From assembly GCA_025656455.1 (NCBI GenBank), contig JAHXHS010000026.1:1-64000 (forward strand): a stretch of DNA of 64,000 nucleotides. Direction: 5' to 3'. The notes beneath the pieces were generated by a model. It ran no database searches. It was not told where the DNA came from and saw nothing but the letters and a program-made list of their open reading frames with translations. Positions 36,073-42,705 of the stretch are shown one piece after another (the stretch's first letter is position 1; every line of letters begins with the position of its first letter). Source of the stretch: Candidatus Thiodiazotropha sp. (ex Epidulcina cf. delphinae) (GTDB lineage Bacteria; Pseudomonadota; Gammaproteobacteria; Chromatiales; Chromatiaceae). Made by a program: the position numbers and the translations under genes.

Positions 36073-37946
36073 CCCTGACCCTGTTGGACGAACTGCTGCT
36101 CTTCTCCGGCGCCACCTTGCTGGTAGCCCTGTTTATCGGCCGGGGCCTTGCCGCCGGCTGGATGGTCACCATCCTGTATGGCGGTCAACTGCTCACCCTG
36201 TTAAAGATGGCCGCACTCGGCTATGGCGGCGGAATCATCGCTTCCAGTCTCTCTTTTACCGTGATGGGACAGAACCTCAGCTGGCGTTTCGACGCCCTCA
36301 GCTGGTTCTTCGCCCTGATCACCCTCGGCTCCGCCCTGCTCAGCAGCTGGTTCGCCTGCGGCGCCTGGGAGCGCAGCTATGCCAAACAAGGGGGCAACAT
36401 CTGGCTGTTCCACCTGGCCATGGCGCTGAACGTCTTGAGTATGCTGATCCTGCTGGCCAGTGGCGATCTGCTGTCACTCTTCATCGGTTGGGAGCTGGTG
36501 AGCTGGGCCGGTTTCCTGCTCATGGCCCTGGCCGGAGGCGTCGCCACCCAGGCGGCCATGCGCTATATCACCTACGCCATGGCCGGAGGAATGGCGATCT
36601 TCGGCGGCCTGGCCCTGGTCTATAGCTCATCCGGCTCGCTACAGCTCGATGCCGTGCTGATCGCGGTCGAGAGCATGAGCACAACCAAGCTATGGCTGCT
36701 GGTGATCCTTTTCGGCGGTGGCTTCGGGGTCAAGATGGGATTGCTGCCTTTCCACCTCTGGCAGGCCCCCGCCTATGCGGAGACCCCAGGTCCTGGCAGC
36801 GCCTTTCTCGGCGCCATCTCTTCTCGGATGGGACTGTTCGCCATTCTGCTGGTGCTGGTCAAGCTCTTCGGCATCGTCAATATCGATAGCCTGAAGATCC
36901 CCTTCACCCTGATCGATGCCCGGGATCTGCTGGCCTGGATCGCCGTCTTCACCATCATATTTCCCACCTTCACCGCCATGAAACAGAACGATGCCCGCCA
37001 TCTCCTAGCGTGGCACGGCATCGGCCAGGGCGGCTATATGCTACTCGGGGTGGTGGTGGCCGATGCGATGGGCGGTGCCGGCGGACTGTTGCATGTCTTC
37101 AATCACGCCACCTATCAGGCGGCGCTGTTCATGGCGGTCACTGCCGTGATCCACCGCACCGGCACCGCGGATCTCAACAAACTCGGCGGACTGGTGGTGC
37201 GCATGCCGCTCTCTTTCATGGTGTTGCTGATCGGCATCATCGGCCTGGCCGGTCTGCCGCCGATGAACGGTTTCGTCTCAAAATGGCTGGTCTACCGGTC
37301 GCTGCTCAACGAAGGCATGCCATTACTGTTTCTGGCGGCCGTTATCGGCACCTTGGGCACTATCCTTTCGGTCTACAAGCTGATCCACAATATCTTTCTG
37401 GGTCAGCTCAGGGTGGAGCATGAACAGGTGAAAGAGGCCCCCTGGAGCATGATGGCGCCGATGCTGATCCTGGCGGCAATCATCTTCATCACCGGCCTGT
37501 TTCCCGGCATCCCGCTGGCCTGGGTGGCGTCGGTCCAGGAGGTCGTGGGTCTGCCGGCAACCGACTACACCCTGGGCGGTGTCGAGTCGGTCAGCGGTTC
37601 CCTCGATATGATCTGGGTGATCGGCGTGCTGTTTGCCGGGTTCGGCATCGGCGCCGTCATCTTCTACTCCGCCGGTCGCAGCAAACGGGTGCATCAACTG
37701 GACAACTATGCGGGCGGTCACTTCCTCTCCGCCGATGTGCGTTATCAGTACAGCGACAACTTCTACGCCGGACTGATGCATCTCGTAGGCGGTTGGTACC
37801 GGGGCAGTTTCCTTTGGCTTGAAAAGAGCGTCATCTCTCTGATCGACTTCCTCTCCCTGGTCATGCAAGGCCTCTACCGGCGGGCCAATGCGGAGTTCTA
37901 TCTGTTGAGCACAGCGCTCTTTGTTATGGCATGGGTGGTGATCTGA
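36069..37946 (+). CDS. Second MrpD/NuoL-like antiporter subunit (MbxH' position)
   Basis: 625 aa. About 14 core TM helices plus a long C-terminal extension with extra TM segments. Ion-path motifs: SLFIGWELVSWAGFLLMA (TM5 Glu), GFGVKMGLLPFHLWQAPAYA (TM7 Lys) and LHVFNHATYQAALFMAV (TM12 His/Asn region, here without the usual Lys). Two adjacent antiporter subunits H and H' are characteristic of the archaeal mbx/mbs complexes and distinguish them from mbh hydrogenases. Confidence 0.9.
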   Translation: MTLTLLDELLLFSGATLLVALFIGRGLAAGWMVTILYGGQLLTLLKMAALGYGGGIIASSLSFTVMGQNLSWRFDALSWFFALITLGSALLSSWFACGAWERSYAKQGGNIWLFHLAMALNVLSMLILLASGDLLSLFIGWELVSWAGFLLMALAGGVATQAAMRYITYAMAGGMAIFGGLALVYSSSGSLQLDAVLIAVESMSTTKLWLLVILFGGGFGVKMGLLPFHLWQAPAYAETPGPGSAFLGAISSRMGLFAILLVLVKLFGIVNIDSLKIPFTLIDARDLLAWIAVFTIIFPTFTAMKQNDARHLLAWHGIGQGGYMLLGVVVADAMGGAGGLLHVFNHATYQAALFMAVTAVIHRTGTADLNKLGGLVVRMPLSFMVLLIGIIGLAGLPPMNGFVSKWLVYRSLLNEGMPLLFLAAVIGTLGTILSVYKLIHNIFLGQLRVEHEQVKEAPWSMMAPMLILAAIIFITGLFPGIPLAWVASVQEVVGLPATDYTLGGVESVSGSLDMIWVIGVLFAGFGIGAVIFYSAGRSKRVHQLDNYAGGHFLSADVRYQYSDNFYAGLMHLVGGWYRGSFLWLEKSVISLIDFLSLVMQGLYRRANAEFYLLSTALFVMAWVVI

Positions 37947-38842
37947 TGGCGCCTTTGGAACTCCTTCTCGAACTCACCTTGATGCCACTGGTCGCCTTCC
38001 TGGTCGGCATGATGATGGTGTTGATGATGCGCCGCATCGCCGCCAGGATCCAGCGCCGGGTCGGGCCACCTCTGTTTCAGCCGCTGTACGACATCGTCAA
38101 GCTACACAGCAAACAGACCCAGGTCTCCCATGGCCTGATTCACGACATCGGCATTGTCATGGCGATGGGCGGTTATATCGCGGCGGAGACCCTGTTGCCT
38201 GTGCCCGGCATGAACGGCATCGCTGAGAAGGGCGGCATCATCACCCTGCTCTATCTGATGATGATCCCCTCCCTGGGCCTTGCCCTGGGTGTCGGCCAAT
38301 GCGCCAATCCCAACGGCTCCATCGGTATCGCCCGGGCGCTGACCGCCATGCTGGCCTACGACATACCGCTGGTGATCGTCATTTTCGGTGTTGCCTATGC
38401 GGCGGGCACCACTAACCTGGTCGACATCATCGCTCAACAGCAAGCGGGCGGTTTTGCAACCTGGGGGGCTGTTCAGATGCCCCTACTGGCTGTTGCCGGC
38501 CTGATCGCCATGCACGCCTCATTGGGCAAGCAACCCTTCGAGATCTATATCGCCCCGGCGGAGATAGCCACCGGCCCGATGGTGGAGATGAGCGGCAAAC
38601 ACCTGGGCGGCCTGTTCGTCATGCAGTGTTTCCAGCTCTATACCATCTCGGTGCTCTATGTCAGCCTGTTCCTGGGCGGCGGCAGCACCTGGTTCGATTT
38701 CCTATTGAAGAGTTTCCTGGTGCTCGCCATTCCGGCCAGCATCGCCTATCTGTTTCCCCGCTATCGCACCGAAGACCTGTTGAGACTGATGTGGAAATGG
38801 CCGGTGATGTTGGGGCTGATTGGGGTAGCGTTTGTTCTTTAA
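37946..38842 (+). CDS. NuoH/HyfC-like membrane anchor subunit (MbxM position)
   Basis: 298 aa, eight TM helices, complex I ND1/formate-hydrogenlyase subunit 4 family. Motifs: RIQRRVGPPLFQPLYD after TM1, LGVGQCANPNGSIGIARA, and EIYIAPAEIATGPMVEMSGK. It links the peripheral arm to the membrane arm. The ATG at 37946 overlaps the upstream TGA by 1 nt; an in-frame upstream start at 37931 is less likely. Downstream lies a palindromic repeat before the NuoB-like gene. Confidence 0.9.
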   Translation: MAPLELLLELTLMPLVAFLVGMMMVLMMRRIAARIQRRVGPPLFQPLYDIVKLHSKQTQVSHGLIHDIGIVMAMGGYIAAETLLPVPGMNGIAEKGGIITLLYLMMIPSLGLALGVGQCANPNGSIGIARALTAMLAYDIPLVIVIFGVAYAAGTTNLVDIIAQQQAGGFATWGAVQMPLLAVAGLIAMHASLGKQPFEIYIAPAEIATGPMVEMSGKHLGGLFVMQCFQLYTISVLYVSLFLGGGSTWFDFLLKSFLVLAIPASIAYLFPRYRTEDLLRLMWKWPVMLGLIGVAFVL

Positions 38843-38975
38843 TTTTGAATGTTGAATTTTGAATGTTGAATTGATGAGTGCGCTTCGCGCACAATTTAAT
38901 TTCATAAAAGCGTGAGCGAAGCGAACACCGAAATTCAAAATTCATCATTCAAAATTCAAAATTCAAAATTAAGAG
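38843..38975. repeat. AATTCAAAATTC palindromic element, copy 1
   Basis: Starts with AATTTTGAATGTTGAATTTT and ends with the complementary AATTCAAAATTCAAAATT run, enclosing a core GATGAGTGCGCTTCGCGCAC and AGCGTGAGCGAAGCGAACAC. The same core recurs at 40264-40385 (inverted) and 44567-44684. Inserted between the NuoH-like and NuoB-like genes. It extends an open frame into the upstream side of the NuoB-like gene, creating a false N-terminus. Confidence 0.85.
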
Positions 38976-38983
38976 AAAGCGTG

Positions 38984-39697
38984 ATGAGTTCGATAAACCA
39001 GATCCCGGTGATCGAAGCGAAAAAAGGCAACCCGCTGGCGCGGGTGTTTGACGAGCTGGTGCGTTTCTGCCGCTCGCGTTCGCTGTTTATCTTGCACTAC
39101 TGTACCGGCTGCGGCGCCATTGAGCTGCCGCCTGCCATGACCTCCCGTTTCGATATGGAGCGGCTGGGTATTCAACCCATGGTCTCACCCCGCCAGGCGG
39201 ATATCCTGCTGATCACCGGCTATGTTTCGATCAAGACCCTGAAGCGGGTGATCCTGACTTACGAACAGATGGGATCGCCCAAATATGTGATCGGCATCTG
39301 CTCATGCACGGTCAATGGCGGTATGTACTGGCAGAGCTATGCCACGGCAAAGAAGCTTGACGAATATATGCCGGTCGATCTCTATATCGCCGGCTGCATG
39401 CCGAGGCCGGAAGCGGTTATCGCCGGCCTGCAACAGTTGATGGACAGTATCCACGCCGGCAAAGCCAACAGCTGGGAGGACTACTACCGCAACTATGACT
39501 ACTATCTCGGTAATCAGCAAAAGCTGTTTGGCGACAACTGGCAGACACCCACGGATGTGATCGCAGAGGCGAAACACTATAACCTGTTGAGCAAAGGCAC
39601 CTTGGGAGTGCACACCCGCCTGCTGGAGCAGCATCAACAGCCCCTGGAAGCCTTGGAAATGCGCCTGGGACATAATTTAAAGGAGCCGACCGAATGA
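38984..39697 (+). CDS. NuoB-like Fe-S subunit (MbxJ position)
   Basis: 237 aa, the [4Fe-4S] small subunit that would carry the N2-type cluster. Cysteines: Cys40 and Cys43 in HYCTGCGAIELPP (C-x2-C as in hydrogenase-type small subunits), Cys106 and Cys108 in GICSCTVNGGMYW, and Cys138 in AGCMPRPEAVI. The ATG at 38984 is chosen because the 24 codons upstream are translated palindromic repeat (IQNSSFKIQNSKL), not protein. AGAGAAAG precedes it. 4-bp overlap with the NuoC-like gene. Confidence 0.9.
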   Translation: MSSINQIPVIEAKKGNPLARVFDELVRFCRSRSLFILHYCTGCGAIELPPAMTSRFDMERLGIQPMVSPRQADILLITGYVSIKTLKRVILTYEQMGSPKYVIGICSCTVNGGMYWQSYATAKKLDEYMPVDLYIAGCMPRPEAVIAGLQQLMDSIHAGKANSWEDYYRNYDYYLGNQQKLFGDNWQTPTDVIAEAKHYNLLSKGTLGVHTRLLEQHQQPLEALEMRLGHNLKEPTE

Positions 39698-40263
39698 GTC
39701 AGGAAATCGCCCACTGGCTGGATAATCTGCTGGAAGAGATCGAAGGCATTGAAATACGCCGCAAGAGCAGCCGCCGGGTGCGCGTGGATGTCCCCGCGGA
39801 CGCCCTCCCCGCCCTGCTGGAACTGCTGCAAGGTCGCGCCGGCTATATCCATCTCTCAGCCATCAGCTGCGTCGATTGGATCGAGGATGAGGAATTCGAA
39901 CTGGTCTACCATGTCTGGTCCTACGAAAGCCACTCGCTGGTCTCCGCGCACATACGCATCGCCCGGGAGCCCGGTGTCTACCTGTCGGTCTATGATCTCT
40001 ACCAGCCCGCGGCCTTTTTTGAGCGCGACATACACGAGATGTACGGCATCCATTTCGAAGGCAGCCCCAACATGGACAAATTCATTCTCACCGAGTGGGA
40101 CGGCCCGCCCCCCATGCGCAAGGAGTTCGACAGCGAGGCCTACATCAACGAACACCTCAGCTGGCAAGCGTACAACCCACCCTGGCTGCAGGCGTTGATC
40201 GCTGAAGGCGGGGGGGTGGTGATTCCACCGGAGGAGCAACGGTTTAGCCGGAAGAAGGATTAA
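39694..40263 (+). CDS. NuoC-like 30-kDa subunit (MbxK position)
   Basis: 189 aa, complex I 30-kDa subunit family. The diagnostic stretch is AAFFERDIHEMYGIHFEGSP followed by MDKFILTEWDGPPPMRKEF. Lies in the peripheral arm between NuoB- and NuoD-like subunits. Complete. A palindromic repeat separates it from the NuoD-like gene. Confidence 0.92.
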   Translation: MSQEIAHWLDNLLEEIEGIEIRRKSSRRVRVDVPADALPALLELLQGRAGYIHLSAISCVDWIEDEEFELVYHVWSYESHSLVSAHIRIAREPGVYLSVYDLYQPAAFFERDIHEMYGIHFEGSPNMDKFILTEWDGPPPMRKEFDSEAYINEHLSWQAYNPPWLQALIAEGGGVVIPPEEQRFSRKKD

Positions 40264-40387
40264 TTTTGAATTATGAATGTTGAATTTTGAATTATCGGTG
40301 TTCGCTTTGCTCACGCTTCTTATAAAAAGGTTGTGCGCGAAGCGCACTCATCAATTCAAAATTCAACATTCATAATTCAAAATTAAC
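40264..40387. repeat. AATTCAAAATTC palindromic element, copy 2 (inverted)
   Basis: AATTTTGAATTATGAATGTT on the left and the complementary ATTCAACATTCATAATTC on the right, with core TCGGTGTTCGCTTTGCTCAC and GCGCGAAGCGCACTCATC, the reverse complement of the core of copies 1 and 3. Placed between the NuoC-like and NuoD-like genes; starts directly at the NuoC-like stop codon. Confidence 0.85.
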
Positions 40388-40400
40388 GAGCAAAGCGAGT

Positions 40401-41543
40401 ATGAGACCTGAAAACTACGAAGCCCAACGCCAGCCGCCGAGTAACGAGTATGAACTCAACTTCGGCCCAAACCATCCCGGCATCGAGGGCAACTATGCAC
40501 TGAAGGTCAAGCTGCATGGTGATGTCGTACTCGAAGCCAAGGCCGATGGCGGATACCTGCACCGCGGTTTCGAAAAGCTGATGGAACAGCGGCTATGGAT
40601 TCAGAACATCGCCCTGGTGCCGCGTATCTGCGTTCCCGATCCTTCACCCATGGAGCTCTGCTACTCCATGGCGGTGGAACAGCTTTGCGGGCTGAAGGTC
40701 CCGAAACGGGCTCGATGGATCCGTGTCATGCAACTGGAACTCTCCCGCATCGCCGCCCATCTGTTTACCTTTGGCGGTCATGCCGCCACCACCGGCATGT
40801 ACAGCACCATGTACTGGGGGGTCGCAGATCGTGACCTGCTGCTCGACCTGTTCGAAGAGTTCACCGGCGGACGTGTCTACAGCATCTATAACATCCCCGG
40901 CGGCGTGCGCCGCGAACTGCCGGACGGTTTCCTGCAGCGAGTGACCGAGACACTCGATTACATCGAATCGCGTCTCGCCGACTACGACAATCTCTTTTTC
41001 AAGAACCAGGTCTTCGTCAAACGCGCCAAGGGCGTTGGCGTGATGTCCCGGGAGCAGGCCCTCGCCTGGGGCGTCACCGGACCCAATCTGCGCGCTACCG
41101 GGCTGGCATTCGATGTGCGTCGGGACGATCCCTATCTGGTCTATGACCAACTCGACTTCGATATCCCCACCGAGGAAAACGGCGACGCCTGGGCGCGCAC
41201 CCTGGTAAGGCGCCACGAACTGATGCAGAGTATTCGCATCCTGCGGCAGGTGGTCGAAGCACTGCCCGATATCCACGGCCCGATCCGCGCACCCATCCCC
41301 AATCCACTGGCCTGGAACGTCCCGGCCGGCGAGACCTACACCCGGGTCGAATCCTCCAAGGGCGAACTCTGCTACTACGTAGTCTCAGACGGCGGGCCCA
41401 AGCCTTATCGGGTGCATGTGCGAGGCCCCTCCTCGATGCATGCGGTACAGGTGCTGGAAAAACTGTCGGTGGGTTCGCGTATCGAAGATATCGCCCAGAC
41501 CATGTTTTCATTGGATGCCTGTCCGCCGGAAGTTGATAGGTAA
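40401..41543 (+). CDS. NuoD/hydrogenase-large-subunit-like protein (MbxL position)
   Basis: 380 aa, 49-kDa / NiFe large-subunit family. Family blocks: ELNFGPNHPGIEGNYAL, DGGYLHRGFEKLMEQR, RIMQ-like VMQLELSRIAAHLF, MYWGVADRDLLLDLFEEFTG, SSKGELCYYVVSDGG. In NiFe hydrogenases two Cx2C motifs bind the metal. Here the first reads RIC-VP-D (Cys77, Asp80) and the second DAC-PP-E (Cys374, Glu377), one cysteine left in each. A working NiFe site is therefore unlikely, but the protein has not lost both cysteines as NuoD has. This fits the mbx/mbs lineage. Start codon ATG 40401 with weak ribosome-binding site. Confidence 0.92.
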   Translation: MRPENYEAQRQPPSNEYELNFGPNHPGIEGNYALKVKLHGDVVLEAKADGGYLHRGFEKLMEQRLWIQNIALVPRICVPDPSPMELCYSMAVEQLCGLKVPKRARWIRVMQLELSRIAAHLFTFGGHAATTGMYSTMYWGVADRDLLLDLFEEFTGGRVYSIYNIPGGVRRELPDGFLQRVTETLDYIESRLADYDNLFFKNQVFVKRAKGVGVMSREQALAWGVTGPNLRATGLAFDVRRDDPYLVYDQLDFDIPTEENGDAWARTLVRRHELMQSIRILRQVVEALPDIHGPIRAPIPNPLAWNVPAGETYTRVESSKGELCYYVVSDGGPKPYRVHVRGPSSMHAVQVLEKLSVGSRIEDIAQTMFSLDACPPEVDR

Positions 41544-41580
41544 TTTTGAATTGTGAATTTTGAATGTTGAATTAAAAGGA
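41544..41580. repeat. AATTCAAAATTC element, left end of the S23-bearing copy
   Basis: TTTGAATTGTGAATTTTGAA and TGTTGAATT directly after the NuoD-like stop. The matching right end (AATTCAAAATTCAAAATTCA) is at 42718-42750 inside the next long gene. Together they bracket three tandem S23 genes in place of the short core of the other copies. Confidence 0.75.
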
Positions 41581-41589
41581 GATGAGGCT

Positions 41590-41952
41590 GTGGGTACGAC
41601 AGGGAATGTCGTTAGAGACAAGAGCTTTCGGTTTGCTGTTCGTATTGTGAATGCTGCAAGGTATTTACAACAGAATCATAGAGAGTTTGTTCTCTCTAAA
41701 CAGTTGTTACGATCAGGAACCAGTATTGGTGCAAATATCGAAGAGGCAATGGCCGGCCAGAGCAGAAAGGATTTCATTGCAAAAATGGCCATCGCTTCCA
41801 AAGAAACCAGGGAAACTCACTATTGGATACGCTTACTGATATCGACAGGTTATCTGAATGACGGCAGAGAAGCCGAAAAGACGCTTATTAATGACTGTAT
41901 TGAGTTATCAAAAATGCTGACTTCAATTGTCAAAACAAGCCAAGAGAACTAA
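41590..41952 (+). CDS. Four-helix-bundle protein (S23 / 23S rRNA IVS family), copy 1
   Basis: 120 aa of the TIGR02436-type four-helix-bundle family (related to bAvd). Signature: RFAVRIVNAARYLQQ, LSKQLLRSGTSIGANIEEAM, RKDFIAKMAIASKETRETHY. GTG at 41590 with AGGAG 8 nt upstream is preferred to an upstream in-frame TTG at 41560, which would translate repeat sequence. Family members occur in rRNA intervening sequences and near retroelements; molecular role unclear. Inserted between the NuoD-like and NuoI-like genes, same strand. Confidence 0.85.
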   Translation: MGTTGNVVRDKSFRFAVRIVNAARYLQQNHREFVLSKQLLRSGTSIGANIEEAMAGQSRKDFIAKMAIASKETRETHYWIRLLISTGYLNDGREAEKTLINDCIELSKMLTSIVKTSQEN

Positions 41953-41964
41953 CCGGATGAGGCT

Positions 41965-42327
41965 GTGGGTACGACAGGGAATGTCGTTAGAGACAAGAGC
42001 TTTCGGTTTGCTGTTCGTATTGTGAATGCTGCAAGGTATTTACAACAGAATCATAGAGAGTTTGTTCTCTCTAAACAGTTGTTACGATCAGGAACCAGTA
42101 TTGGTGCAAATATCGAAGAGGCAATGGCCGGCCAGAGCAGAAAGGATTTCATTGCAAAAATGGCCATCGCTTCCAAAGAAACCAGGGAAACTCACTATTG
42201 GATACGCTTACTGATATCGACAGGTTATCTGAATGACGGCAGAGAAGCCGAAAAGACGCTTATTAATGACTGTATTGAGTTATCAAAAATGCTGACTTCA
42301 ATTGTCAAAACAAGCCAAGAGAACTAA
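41965..42327 (+). CDS. Four-helix-bundle protein (S23 family), copy 2
   Basis: Identical in sequence to copy 1. GTG start; the ribosome-binding site is the weaker GGATGAGG formed at the unit junction, because the AAAAGGAG of copy 1 lies in the flanking repeat and is not duplicated. Expression may therefore be lower than copy 1. Confidence 0.85.
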   Translation: MGTTGNVVRDKSFRFAVRIVNAARYLQQNHREFVLSKQLLRSGTSIGANIEEAMAGQSRKDFIAKMAIASKETRETHYWIRLLISTGYLNDGREAEKTLINDCIELSKMLTSIVKTSQEN

Positions 42328-42339
42328 CCGGATGAGGCT

Positions 42340-42702
42340 GTGGGTACGACAGGGAATGTCGTTAGAGACAAGAGCTTTCGGTTTGCTGTTCGTATTGTGA
42401 ATGCTGCAAGGTATTTACAACAGAATCATAGAGAGTTTGTTCTCTCTAAACAGTTGTTACGATCAGGAACCAGTATTGGTGCAAATATCGAAGAGGCAAT
42501 GGCCGGCCAGAGCAGAAAGGATTTCATTGCAAAAATGGCCATCGCTTCCAAAGAAACCAGGGAAACTCACTATTGGATACGCTTACTGATATCGACAGGT
42601 TATCTGAATGACGGCAGAGAAGCCGAAAAGACGCTTATTAATGACTGTATTGAGTTATCAAAAATGCTGACTTCAATTGTCAAAACAAGCCAAGAGAACT
42701 AA
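42340..42702 (+). CDS. Four-helix-bundle protein (S23 family), copy 3
   Basis: Identical to copies 1 and 2, with the same junction-derived ribosome-binding site. Its stop codon is 3 bp from the start of the NuoI-flavoprotein fusion gene, so read-through or coupling could feed translation of that gene. Confidence 0.85.
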   Translation: MGTTGNVVRDKSFRFAVRIVNAARYLQQNHREFVLSKQLLRSGTSIGANIEEAMAGQSRKDFIAKMAIASKETRETHYWIRLLISTGYLNDGREAEKTLINDCIELSKMLTSIVKTSQEN

Positions 42703-42705
42703 CCG

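Larger units (their letters stand above)
41581..42705. repeat. Three perfect tandem copies of a 375-bp unit
   Basis: Units start at 41581, 41956 and 42331 (each beginning GATGAGGCTGTGGGTACGAC) and end at 42705. By eye I see no difference between copies, and the three encoded proteins are identical. Each unit is one complete S23 gene. Either very recent duplication, active conversion, or an assembly artefact. Confidence 0.9.

Noticed and set aside
38912..38983. N-terminal extension of the NuoB-like protein
   Set aside because: These codons are translated palindromic repeat; the same peptide (IQNSKFKIQN type) appears in the unrelated flavoprotein start, so the downstream ATG at 38984 is used.
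40401..41543. NiFe hydrogenase large subunit
   Set aside because: Only one cysteine remains in each metal-binding motif, and no hydrogenase maturation genes are nearby.
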